DNA of 64,000 nucleotides, taken from assembly GCF_003173715.1 (NCBI RefSeq), contig NZ_CP029550.1:6526001-6590000 (forward strand), written 5' to 3'. Positions 8,182-16,019 of the stretch are shown piece by piece (positions within the stretch are counted from its first letter, which is position 1; the number at the start of each line of letters is the position of its first letter). The notes under the pieces were generated by a model. It was not told the DNA's origin. It worked only from the letters and a program-made list of their open reading frames with translations, and ran no database searches. Source of the stretch: Methylobacterium durans. GTDB taxonomy: Bacteria; Pseudomonadota; Alphaproteobacteria; Rhizobiales; Beijerinckiaceae. The translations under genes were made by a program, and so were the position numbers.

Positions 8182-8331
8182 GGACGTCGCCTCGTGAGCT
8201 TCGGCCGGCTCGAAGGTCCATCCTGCAAAGAGCCGGCCGTGCCGCTATCTAAGGCATTCGGCGCCGAAGTGTCCTGCTTCGGCGCAACGAATGGCGCGCC
8301 CTGACACGGGCTCGCGCCGAACCCGTCCCCG

Positions 8332-9825
8332 ATGCCGCCCCCGATGCCGCCCGACGCCAAGCCCGCCCCCTCCGACCCGCCCTCCGCTCCTCCGCAGGAT
8401 GCGCTCCTCGCCCGGCTGCGCGAGCGCCTGGGCGCGCGCCACGTGCTGACGGAGGCGACCGATCTCGCCCCGCACCTCGCCGAGGCGCGCGGGCTCTACC
8501 GCGGCCGGGCGCTCGCGGTGCTGCGGCCCGCCGACACCGCGGAGGTCGCCTTCGCGGTTCGGGCCTGCGCCGAGGCCCGGGTACCGGTCGTGGCGCAGGG
8601 GGGCAATACCGGCCTCGTCGGGGGCGGCGTGCCCCAGGGCGGGATCGTGCTCTCGCTGGCGCGCCTCTCGCGCATCCGGGCCGTCGATCCCGTCGGCGCG
8701 ACGCTGACGGTCGAGGCCGGCGCCGTCCTCGCCGACGTGCAGGCCGCCGCCGAGGCGGCCGGGATGCTGTTCCCCCTCTCGCTCGCCGCGGAGGGCTCCT
8801 GCCGGATCGGCGGCAACCTCGCGACCAATGCCGGCGGCACCGCCGTGCTCGCCTACGGCAACGCCCGCGACCTCGTGCTCGGGCTCGAAGTGGTGCTGGC
8901 GGACGGGCGGGTCTGGAACGGGCTCAAGGGCCTGCGCAAGAACAACGCGGGCTACGACCTCAAGCACCTGTTCGTGGGCTCCGAGGGCACGCTCGGCATC
9001 ATCACGGCGGCGGTGCTGAAGCTCTACCCGCGCCCCGCCTCCCGCGCGGTCGGCTTCGTCGGCCTTCCCTCCCCGCGGGCCGCCCTCGCCCTGCTCGAGC
9101 GCCTGCGACGGGCGGCGGGCCCGGATCTGACAGCCTTCGAGGTGATGCCGCGCTTCGGCCTCGAGATCGTGCTGCGCCACGTCCCGGGCGCGCAGCGCCC
9201 GCTCGCCTCCGGTCACGACACCTACGCCCTCGTCGAGTTCGCGAGCCCGCGGCCGGGCGCCGACATGGCGGCCGAGCTGGAGGCCGCGCTCGCGGCCTCC
9301 CTCGAGGCGGGCCTCGCCGAGGACGCGACGATCGGGGCGAGCGAGGCGCGGAACGCCGCCCTCTGGCGCCTGCGCGAGAGCCTCCCCGAGGCGCAATCGC
9401 GCGAGGGGGGCTCGATCAAGCACGACGTCTCGGTGCCACTCTCCAGGCTGCCCGAGTTCCTGGAGCGGGCAACGGCCGCCTGCCTCGCCGAGATGCCGGG
9501 CCTGCGGCCCTGCGCGTTCGGCCATTTCGGCGACGGCAACATCCACTTCAACCTCAGCCAGCCCCCCAGCATGGACAGGGCGGCCTTCCTCGCGGCCTGG
9601 GCCCGTTTCAACCGGATCGTTCACGACATCGTGCACGATCTCGACGGCTCGATCGCCGCCGAGCACGGCGTCGGCCTGATCAAGCGCGACGAGCTGCAGC
9701 ATTACGGCGATCCGGTCGGGCTCGACCTGATGCGCCGGCTCAAGGCCGCCCTCGACCCGGCCGACATCCTCAACCCCGGCAAGGTGGTGGCGCTCTCCGA
9801 CGACCCGCCCCCCGCCCTTCCCTGA
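8332..9825 (+). CDS. FAD-binding oxidoreductase (D-2-hydroxyacid dehydrogenase/GlcD-type)
   Basis: A 497-residue flavoprotein of the vanillyl-alcohol-oxidase fold. The FAD-binding half carries PVVAQGGNTGLVGGGVPQGG (about residues 84-103) and CRIGGNLATNAGG. The FAD-linked oxidase C-terminal half holds FGHFGDGNIHFN, with metal-binding His residues, and the closing EHGVGLIKR. These are the motifs of D-2-hydroxyglutarate and D-lactate dehydrogenases, which pass electrons from a D-2-hydroxyacid to an acceptor. The first ATG is used; another ATG four codons later is equally possible, and no clear ribosome binding site decides. A Pro/Asp-rich 20-residue leader precedes the domain. It is monocistronic and divergent from the FAH gene. 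Confidence 0.88.
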   Translation: MPPPMPPDAKPAPSDPPSAPPQDALLARLRERLGARHVLTEATDLAPHLAEARGLYRGRALAVLRPADTAEVAFAVRACAEARVPVVAQGGNTGLVGGGVPQGGIVLSLARLSRIRAVDPVGATLTVEAGAVLADVQAAAEAAGMLFPLSLAAEGSCRIGGNLATNAGGTAVLAYGNARDLVLGLEVVLADGRVWNGLKGLRKNNAGYDLKHLFVGSEGTLGIITAAVLKLYPRPASRAVGFVGLPSPRAALALLERLRRAAGPDLTAFEVMPRFGLEIVLRHVPGAQRPLASGHDTYALVEFASPRPGADMAAELEAALAASLEAGLAEDATIGASEARNAALWRLRESLPEAQSREGGSIKHDVSVPLSRLPEFLERATAACLAEMPGLRPCAFGHFGDGNIHFNLSQPPSMDRAAFLAAWARFNRIVHDIVHDLDGSIAAEHGVGLIKRDELQHYGDPVGLDLMRRLKAALDPADILNPGKVVALSDDPPPALP

Positions 9826-9868
9826 CAGCCCGCATTCCGCCCCCGACCTCGGACGAAAGGGGAGTTGT

Positions 9869-9908
9869 GCAATGCAACAAATCCGGTCAGGATCGCGTTC
9901 TGCATTGC
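9869..9908. repeat. Short inverted repeat upstream of the DUF2218 gene
   Basis: GCAATGCA at 9869-9876 is matched by its reverse complement TGCATTGC at 9901-9908, with 24 bases between. It lies in a 279-base gap that otherwise shows no gene. It could be a protein-binding site or a weak hairpin; function is unknown. Confidence 0.3.
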
Positions 9909-10104
9909 GTCATGGCCGAGCTTTCCGCGCGGCCGACGGGGCGCAAAGCGGATCGGAGCGGCGGGACCTTGCGTTATCGGACCCTTAACGGCTTCGGCGG
10001 GATTCTCGGGAGCGCGCTGCCGCGCCCGCGCGGGATCCGATCTGCCGGGGTTGCGCCGCCCGTCCGCCGCTTCGCCCGGTCGATCGAGACGAGGAGTTGA
10101 GACG

Positions 10105-10398
10105 ATGCCCACGTCACAGGCCCGGGTTCCCACCGCGGAGGCGAGCCGCTACCTGCAGCAGCTCTGCCGGCACTGGAGCCACAAGTTCCCGGTCGAGAGC
10201 ACCCCTGTCCACGGCCGGGTCCCCTTCGGCGAGGACCGCGTCTGCATCTTCGACGCGGAGCCCGACGCCCTCGTGATGCGGGTGGCCACCACGGATCCGG
10301 GCGGGCTGACGCGCCTGGAGAACGTCGTCTCCGATCACCTGCTGCGCTTCGCCTTCCGCGAGCATCTCGGCGAGATCACCTGGTCGCGCGCCGCTTGA
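10105..10398 (+). CDS. DUF2218 domain-containing protein
   Basis: A 97-residue protein that is essentially one DUF2218 domain: YLQQLCRHWSHKFPVE near residues 16-31, then a strand with GEDRVCIF and the end LRFAFREHLGEITWSRA. The family is small, widespread in proteobacteria and actinobacteria, and often found near siderophore or iron genes, but its biochemical role is not established. The ATG at 10105 has GAGGAG nine bases upstream. It is followed by a peptidase gene 65 bases later on the same strand. Confidence 0.8.
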   Translation: MPTSQARVPTAEASRYLQQLCRHWSHKFPVESTPVHGRVPFGEDRVCIFDAEPDALVMRVATTDPGGLTRLENVVSDHLLRFAFREHLGEITWSRAA

Positions 10399-10463
10399 AA
10401 CCGGCGCCCGCGCACCGATCTTGCCGCTGAGCAGCCGGGCGTAGCGCAGGAGCGGGAACGCGG

Positions 10464-11726
10464 ATGACGATTCAGGCACCGATCAGCCCGGCCGGGCTGC
10501 CCTTCGCCGAGCGCCTCGACCGGCTGGCCGAGGTCGCGGTCCGGGTCGGGCTCAACCTGCAGCCGGGCCAGGAGCTCGTGATGACGGCGCCCCTCGACGC
10601 GGTGCCGCTCGCCCGGGCGATCACGGTCCAGGCCTACAGGGCCGGCGCCTCCCTCGTCACCACCCTGCTCGGCGACGACGCGGCGACTCTGGCCCGCTTC
10701 GCCCACGCGCCCGACGCCGCCTTCGACACGGCCGCGGGCTGGCTCTACGGGGGCATGGCGGAAGCCTTCCGCAACGGCGCCGCCCGCCTCGCCATCAGCG
10801 GCGACGATCCGTCCCTTCTCGCCGGCCAGGATCCCGAGAGGGTGGCGCGCGCCAACCGCGCCCGCTCGAAGGCCTATGTGCCGGCGCTCGAACTCATCGC
10901 CAACTTCGCGACGAACTGGACGATCGTCTCGGCCGCGACCCCGGCCTGGGCGCGCACCGTCTTCCCCGACCTGCCCGAGGAGGCGGCGGTGGCCCGCCTC
11001 TGGGACGCGATCTTCGCGGCCTCCCGCATCGACGGGCCGGACCCGATCGCGGCCTGGACGGCCCACAACGCGGACCTCGCCGCCCGGACCGCGTGGCTGA
11101 ACGGGCAGCGTTTCGCTGCCCTCCGCTTCCGGGGGCCCGGAACCGACCTGAATGTGGGCCTCGCCGACGACCACGAATGGTGCGGCGGCGCCTCGACCTC
11201 CCGCAGCGGCATCCTGTGCAACGCCAACATCCCCACCGAGGAGGTCTTCACCACGCCGCACAAGGCGCGGGTGGAGGGGCATGTCGCCAGCACCAAGCCG
11301 CTCTCCTACCAGGGCACCCTGATCGACGGCATCCGCGTGCGCTTCGCGGGCGGCCGCATCGTCGAATCGACCGCGCGCACCGGTGCCGAGGTGCTGGCCA
11401 GGGTGCTCGACACCGACGAGGGCGCGGCCCGCCTCGGCGAGGTCGCCCTCGTGCCGGCGAGTTCCGCGATCTCGGCCTCGGGGCTCCTGTTCTACAACAC
11501 CCTCTACGACGAGAACGCCGCGAGCCACATCGCGCTCGGCCAAGCCTACAGCAAGTGCTTTCGCGATGGCGGCGCGGGCCTCAGCGAGGCGGATCTCGCC
11601 GAGCGCGGCGCCAACCGCTCCCTGATCCACATCGACTGGATGATCGGCTCGGCCGAGATCGACGTCGACGGGATCGCGCCGGACGGCCGCGCGGTGCCGG
11701 TGATGCGCCGGGGCGAGTGGGTCTAG
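10464..11726 (+). CDS. M29-family aminopeptidase
   Basis: A 420-residue cytosolic metalloaminopeptidase (AmpS/thermophilic aminopeptidase family) that removes N-terminal residues using two metal ions. All family metal-ligand segments are present: NIPTEEVFTTP (about residue 255), ARLGEVALVP, YDENAASHIALGQAY and SLIHIDWMIGS. The length matches the family. The ATG at 10464 follows AGGAGCGGGAACGCGG. The gene ends just before one of the dispersed palindromic repeats, which probably also serves as its transcript end. Confidence 0.92.
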   Translation: MTIQAPISPAGLPFAERLDRLAEVAVRVGLNLQPGQELVMTAPLDAVPLARAITVQAYRAGASLVTTLLGDDAATLARFAHAPDAAFDTAAGWLYGGMAEAFRNGAARLAISGDDPSLLAGQDPERVARANRARSKAYVPALELIANFATNWTIVSAATPAWARTVFPDLPEEAAVARLWDAIFAASRIDGPDPIAAWTAHNADLAARTAWLNGQRFAALRFRGPGTDLNVGLADDHEWCGGASTSRSGILCNANIPTEEVFTTPHKARVEGHVASTKPLSYQGTLIDGIRVRFAGGRIVESTARTGAEVLARVLDTDEGAARLGEVALVPASSAISASGLLFYNTLYDENAASHIALGQAYSKCFRDGGAGLSEADLAERGANRSLIHIDWMIGSAEIDVDGIAPDGRAVPVMRRGEWV

Positions 11727-11734
11727 GAGCCCCC

Positions 11735-11848
11735 ACCTCTCCCGTCCGGGAGAGGTCGAGTCCGCCATAGGCGGACCGGGTGAGGGATGCGACCTCTCCG
11801 GAAAGACCCGCACCCCTCACCCTGTCCCTCTCCCGAACGGGAGAGGGG
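11735..11848 (-). repeat. Dispersed palindromic intergenic repeat, copy 1
   Basis: A repeat of about 114 bp made of nested palindromes: CCTCTCCCG/CGGGAGAGG, TCCGC/GCGGA, GGGTGAGGG/CCCCTCACCC and TCTCCCG/CGGGAGA. In reverse orientation it matches the copies at 19548 and 22257. It lies between convergent genes (the aminopeptidase and the DUF1223 gene), where it could terminate or stabilise both transcripts. Confidence 0.85.
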
Positions 11849-11917
11849 ACCCGCGTCCGATCCTGCGGGTCCGAGGGTCTGAAGCGCCGGCCTGGGAGGC
11901 GTGCCCCGCCTGAGACT

Positions 11918-12679
11918 CTACAGCCCCGGTCCCTTCGCCGCGCCCCAGATCCGTCCCGGCCTGCCGCCGAGCGCACCCTGGACGAGGACGGCGTAGCTGT
12001 CCGCCTCGCCGACCTCGACCGCCGAGCGGGGCGCCTCGAAGCGCACGGCCTGGCCCGACCAGGCGCCGAGGCGGTAGAGGCCCCGCACCACGTTCACGTA
12101 CGCCACGACCCGGCCCTTGTTCTCGCCCCGATCCACCGTGACGGCGCGGCTGCGCAGGAGCGGGACCAGCCAGACGTCGGCGCGTCCCGGAGGCTCCGGG
12201 TCGGCGCCGATCTCGACCACGATCCGGCCGCCCTGCTCCTCGGCGCGGACCGGCACGCGCAGGGCGCTGCCCGCCCGCGTGTCCTGGACGATCTTCTCGA
12301 TGCCGCTGCGGTTGCCGCCCGCGAGCGCCGCGCCCCCGTTGATCACGAGTTCCGGCGTGTAGATCCGGACCTCGCCGTGGGCCGTGGCATAGGCGCGCTG
12401 ACGCTCGGTGAAGAGGCTGTGGCCGAACGTGTCCTTCCAGCCGAGATAGTCCCAGTAGGTCACCGGGAAGGTCAGGGCGAGGATTCCGGGGCGCCGGGCG
12501 AGATCGCCGAGGAGATGGTCGGCCGGCGGGCAGACGGCGCAGCCCTGGCTCGTATAGAGCTCGAGCACCGCGCGGAGCGGCTCGGCGGAGGCCGGCAGGC
12601 AGCCGGCGATCAGGGCGGGCAGCAGGCAGGCCAGGAGCGCCGCGCCCCGCCTGCGCGGCCGAGTTGCATCCGACATCAT
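11918..12679 (-). CDS. DUF1223 domain-containing exported protein
   Basis: The 253-residue protein has a cleavable signal peptide (RRRGAALLACLLPALIAG, with a possible lipoprotein Cys next). A DUF1223 domain follows, with YTSQGCAVCPPAD containing a thioredoxin-like CxxC, then VTYWDYLGWKDTFGH and YTPELVINGGAAL. The family has a predicted thioredoxin fold in the periplasm, but its role is undefined. The first of two adjacent ATG codons lies 1-2 bases from the stop of lpxXL, so it is the last gene of the lipid A acylation operon by position, though its function need not be linked. Confidence 0.85.
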   Translation of the reverse strand: MMSDATRPRRRGAALLACLLPALIAGCLPASAEPLRAVLELYTSQGCAVCPPADHLLGDLARRPGILALTFPVTYWDYLGWKDTFGHSLFTERQRAYATAHGEVRIYTPELVINGGAALAGGNRSGIEKIVQDTRAGSALRVPVRAEEQGGRIVVEIGADPEPPGRADVWLVPLLRSRAVTVDRGENKGRVVAYVNVVRGLYRLGAWSGQAVRFEAPRSAVEVGEADSYAVLVQGALGGRPGRIWGAAKGPGL

Positions 12680-12680
12680 C

Positions 12681-13712
12681 TCATGAGAGCGCGGGTGCGG
12701 GAGGCTGGGAAGTCACGTTGGCTTGAGCGGCGGGCGCGGTCTCGCCGGGCTCCCGGGCCGGCGCGTCCCGCGGGGCCTTCGGCTTCGGGAGCATGGCCGG
12801 GCGCCAGCGCCGGTGCATCCAGAGCCACTGCCCGGGCTCCTCGCGCACCCAATCCTCCAGCACGCGGGTCATCGCCTGCATGGCGCCCTGGACGTCGATG
12901 GCGCCGCTCGCGTCCCGCGGGAGATCGAGCGGCGGGGTCAGCTCCAGGCGGAAGCGCACGCCGTGCCTGCGCACCACCCGCGCTCCGTGGACCGGGCACT
13001 CGTAGTGGCGGGCGAGCTTGGCGAGCAGCGGGTTGACGAGGCAGGGCCGGCCGAAGAATTCCACCACCACGCCACGGGTGAAGTGCTGGTCGATCAGCTG
13101 CCCGAGATGGCCGCCCCGCTCGACCACGCCCTGCATGGCGAAGGCGGCGCCGGGACCGGACGCGGCGAGCCCGCCCATCGTGGCGCGGCGCACTTCCTGC
13201 ACGAGCCGGGCGGCGGCGGGGTTGTTCGGCGGCCGGAACACGGCAGTGGTCTCGAGCCCGAATTTCTGGGCGCAGATCGCGGGCAATTCCCAGTTCGCGA
13301 GGTGCGAGGCGAAGACGAGGCCGGGCCGGCCATCGTCCCGCAGGGCGTAGAAATGGTCGATGCCCTCGACCTCCATCCGCTGCGTCGCGGGATCGGCCGG
13401 GTCGTAGTCGAACAGCCGGTCGAGATGGGCGTATTCCGCGCCCGTGCGGCCGAGATTCTCCCATGCCGCGAGCGCGATCCCGCGCAACGCCGCCTCGTCG
13501 CGGCCGGGAAAGGCGGCGCGCAGGTTCGCCAGCGCCGTGCGGTGCGAGGGCAGCCAGGGGCCGACCAGCCGGAACAGCGCCCCGCCGACGGCGCTCGCCC
13601 GCTCCGGCCCGAGGGCGCGGGCGAGCAGGAAGAGCCCCCGGATCAGGGGGACCATGGCGAGCCCGGCCATCCGGGGCAGGTGCCGGTTCAGCATGAAGGC
13701 GAGGCGTAGCAA
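12681..13712 (-). CDS. lpxXL: LpxXL-type lipid A very-long-chain acyltransferase
   Basis: A 343-residue membrane-associated acyltransferase of the LpxL/HtrB superfamily. FASHLANWELPA carries the catalytic His with Glu four residues on (HxxxxE form); FRPPNNPAA and GQLIDQHFTRGVVVEFFG are the next conserved blocks, and QWLWMHRRWRP is the end signature. An N-terminal hydrophobic segment (GLAMVPLIRGLFLLARAL) anchors it to the inner membrane. In Rhizobium this gene transfers the 27-hydroxyoctacosanoyl or related chain from AcpXL to lipid A. The position at the end of the acpXL-fabZXL-fabF cluster supports that role. The C-terminal 30 residues are a Pro/Ala-rich tail. Confidence 0.85.
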   Translation of the reverse strand: MLRLAFMLNRHLPRMAGLAMVPLIRGLFLLARALGPERASAVGGALFRLVGPWLPSHRTALANLRAAFPGRDEAALRGIALAAWENLGRTGAEYAHLDRLFDYDPADPATQRMEVEGIDHFYALRDDGRPGLVFASHLANWELPAICAQKFGLETTAVFRPPNNPAAARLVQEVRRATMGGLAASGPGAAFAMQGVVERGGHLGQLIDQHFTRGVVVEFFGRPCLVNPLLAKLARHYECPVHGARVVRRHGVRFRLELTPPLDLPRDASGAIDVQGAMQAMTRVLEDWVREEPGQWLWMHRRWRPAMLPKPKAPRDAPAREPGETAPAAQANVTSQPPAPALS

Positions 13713-13807
13713 CGGGTGTCTCGGAAGGATGGCGTGCCGTCGACGCGGGGCGAGCGTCCGACTCGCTTAGAGGATTCTGAGTGGCAAGTGGAGAGGGTGC
13801 CGCGCCC

Positions 13808-14836
13808 TCACAAGGTCACGAGGATCTTGCCGAAGACCTTGCGCGATTCGAGCCGCTCCAGGCCCTGCCCGAAGTCGGCGAGCGGATAGACCGTGTCGAT
13901 GACTGGCGTGATGCCATCGGCCATCTTGGCGAGCGACTCACGGATGTTGCGGATCGCGCATCCGAACGAGCCGGTGATGCGGTATTGCTGCTGGAAGAGC
14001 TGCATCAGGTTCATCGTCGTCGAGACGCCGGAGGTAGAGCCGCAGGTCACGAGCCGCCCGCCCCGCTTCAGGCAGAGGAGCGAGCCGTTCCAGGTGTCCG
14101 GCCCCACATGCTCGAACACCACGTCGACGCCTTTCCGCTTCGTCAGCCGCCGCACCTCGCCCTCGAAGCGCTCGGTCCGGTAGTTGACGACGTGGTCGGC
14201 CCCGAGCGCGGCGGCCTTCGCGCCCTTCTCGTCGTCGCCGACCGTGGTGAACACGGTGCAGCCGATCGCCTTCGCCATCTTGATGGCCGCGGTGCCGATG
14301 CCGGAGCCGCCCGCATGGACGAGGATGCTCTCGCCGGGCTCCAGGCGCGCATTGTCGAACAGCATGTGCTGCACCGTGCCGAACGCGACCGGCGCGCAGG
14401 CGGCCTCGACGTGGCTCACGCCCGCCGGCACCTTGACGACGAGGCGGGCCGGCATCGTCACGAATTCGCGGGCGAAGCCGTCGATGTGGAAGCCCATCAC
14501 GCCGCCGACCTCCTCGCAGAGGTTGTCGCGCCCCTCCCGGCAGGCCCGGCAGCGACCGCAGGTCTGCGCCCCGTACATCGCGACGGGCTCGCCCGCCGCG
14601 AAGCCCTCGACGCCCTCGCCGACCTCCGCGATCTCGCCCGCGGCCTCGGCCCCGACCGTGAGGGGCAGCTTGCGCTTGGCGAACGCCATGCCCCGGAAGC
14701 CCCAGACGTCGATGAAGTTGAGGCCGACCGCCCGCACCCGCACCCGCACCTCGCCGGGCCCGGGCGGGGGCGCGGCCTCGACCTCGGTCAGGCGCAGGTC
14801 GCGGTCGCCGAAGAGCTGGAGGGCTTGCATCATCAT
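13808..14836 (-). CDS. adh2XL: Zinc-type alcohol dehydrogenase/quinone reductase of the lipid A VLCFA cluster
   Basis: A 342-residue medium-chain dehydrogenase. TCGRCRACREGRDNLCE is the structural-zinc Cys cluster, VGLNFIDVWGFRGM the substrate-domain start, and HAGGSGIGTAAIKMAKAIG the NADP-binding Rossmann motif. The catalytic-zinc Cys of classical ADHs is replaced by the Asn-Phe-Ile-Asp type segment seen in quinone oxidoreductase relatives. In rhizobia a gene of this type lies between fabF1XL and lpxXL and is thought to act as a reductase in chain elongation (enoyl reduction has been suggested). The start is the first of three consecutive ATG codons and overlaps the stop of the preceding small ORF by ATGA. 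Confidence 0.8.
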   Translation of the reverse strand: MMMQALQLFGDRDLRLTEVEAAPPPGPGEVRVRVRAVGLNFIDVWGFRGMAFAKRKLPLTVGAEAAGEIAEVGEGVEGFAAGEPVAMYGAQTCGRCRACREGRDNLCEEVGGVMGFHIDGFAREFVTMPARLVVKVPAGVSHVEAACAPVAFGTVQHMLFDNARLEPGESILVHAGGSGIGTAAIKMAKAIGCTVFTTVGDDEKGAKAAALGADHVVNYRTERFEGEVRRLTKRKGVDVVFEHVGPDTWNGSLLCLKRGGRLVTCGSTSGVSTTMNLMQLFQQQYRITGSFGCAIRNIRESLAKMADGITPVIDTVYPLADFGQGLERLESRKVFGKILVTL

Positions 14837-14967
14837 TCTTCCGGTTGCGCGCTCTCGGGCGTGCCCCGCCCGATCGCTCCCGGGGCTCCGTACAGGATCG
14901 CGTCGAGGCGCGCACGCACGGCGTCCCGGTCGATCCCGGACGGGCGCCCGATTTGCCGACCCCTCAT
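14833..14967 (-). CDS. Small ORF (44 residues) translationally coupled inside the VLCFA operon
   Basis: A short frame beginning MRGRQIGRPSGIDRDAVRAR and ending GTPESAQPEE. Its ATG overlaps the stop of the SH3-domain gene as ATGA (14964-14967), and its own stop overlaps the ATG of the dehydrogenase as ATGA (14833-14836). Third codon positions are strongly GC, like its neighbours. The double overlap is the usual sign of translational coupling and argues that it is read, either as a small protein with a helical middle (VRARLDAILYG) or as a coupling device. No family is recognised. Confidence 0.5.
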   Translation of the reverse strand: MRGRQIGRPSGIDRDAVRARLDAILYGAPGAIGRGTPESAQPEE

Positions 14968-15242
14968 TCCGGCGCCAGATACCGCCGCCGGGCCCAGCCC
15001 ACGCTGCGCCCGAACTTGACGCGGCACCACGTGGTGCGGCTCGGCGTGTCGTTGGTGCAGCCGAAGCCGAGGAGGCGGCGCCCGGCCGGGATCTCGCCGA
15101 CGATCTCGGCGCCCGCGTCCGGCTCCGCCCGGATGCTCAGGGCCTCACCGCGGGGCAGGCCGTCGACGCGGAACGGCTCCGGCTCGGCGCGGGCCGGCCC
15201 GGCGATGAACAGGGCGAGTACCGGGAGCAGGCGAAGGCGCAT
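14964..15242 (-). CDS. Small exported SH3-domain protein
   Basis: The 92 residues comprise a signal peptide (MRLRLLPVLALFIAGPARA) and a single bacterial SH3-like domain: LSIRAEPDAGAEIVGEIPAG, then GFGCTNDTPSRTTWCRVKFG and GWARRRYLAPE. Two Cys flank the loop and could form a disulfide in the periplasm. Such domains bind cell-wall peptides or proteins. The ATG lies 8 bases after the true stop of the FabG-type gene, which places it in the operon. Its link to lipid A acylation is unknown; neither it nor the next small ORF belongs to the rhizobial core set. Confidence 0.75.
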   Translation of the reverse strand: MRLRLLPVLALFIAGPARAEPEPFRVDGLPRGEALSIRAEPDAGAEIVGEIPAGRRLLGFGCTNDTPSRTTWCRVKFGRSVGWARRRYLAPE

Positions 15243-15249
15243 CTTTGTC

Positions 15250-16019
15250 TCAGGAGCGGTGCACGCCCATCATGGCGGTCAGCCCGCCGTCGACGGGCAG
15301 GACGGCCCCGTGATATAGCCGGCCCCCGCCCCCATCAGGAAGGTCGCCAGTGCCGCAACCTCGGCGGGGTCCGCGAAGCGGCCGGCCGGGATTTGCCGCT
15401 CCATCCCCGCGCGGTGGGCGGCGTAGGGCGCCATCATGGCGGTGTCGATGAAGCCCGGCGCGATCACGTTGACGGTGACCCCGCGCTTGGCCGACTCGAT
15501 CGCGAGCGTGCGGCAATAGGAGATCAGCGCGCCCTTCGAGGCGGCGTAGGCGGCGTTGCCGGCATTGGCCTGGAGCGCCGCCACCGAGCCAATCGCGACG
15601 ATGCGGCCCCGGCGCGCCCGGATCATGCCCCGCACGAGCGCCTTGGCGAGCCGGGTCAGCGACCAGAAATTGACCTGCATCGCGGCCTCGGCCCGGTCCT
15701 GCGCCAGCATCGCGGCGAGCGCGTCGGCCGATTGGCCGGCATTGTGGACGAGCCCGTGCCAGCTCTCGCCCTCGATCGCCTCGCAGAACGCGTCGAGGGC
15801 CGCGCGGTCGGATAGGTCGAGGGAATGGGCCGCGAAGCGGCCCTCCGGGTGCGCGCGGCCGAGTTCGGCGAGCAGCGCCTCGGCCTTGTCGCCCGAGGAG
15901 CGGTAGGTGAAGGCGACGTCGTGCCCGGCCGCCGCCAGCGCGCGCACGATCGCGGCGCCGAGCCCGGAGGCACCCCCGGTGACGAGGACGCGGCCCGGAT
16001 CGCCCGCCCCGGCGCTCAT
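15250..16019 (-). CDS. fabG: 3-oxoacyl-ACP reductase (FabG-type SDR), reading frame broken near its 3' end
   Basis: A short-chain dehydrogenase of about 256 residues that would reduce the 3-ketoacyl intermediate during chain elongation. VLVTGGASGLGAAI is the NADP-binding Gly motif, HNAGQSADA the Asn-Ala-Gly motif, and the catalytic Ser-Tyr-Lys are in GSVAALQ...AAYAASKGAL. As written, the frame reads ITGPSCPSTAG and stops at 15279. With one base added in the GGCCCC run near 15304-15309 it continues AVLPVDGGLTAMMG to a stop at 15250, 8 bases before the next gene. This restores the usual SDR ending, so I treat the full span as one gene with a one-base deletion, real or artefactual. Its start overlaps the fabF1XL stop (ATGA). 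Confidence 0.75.
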
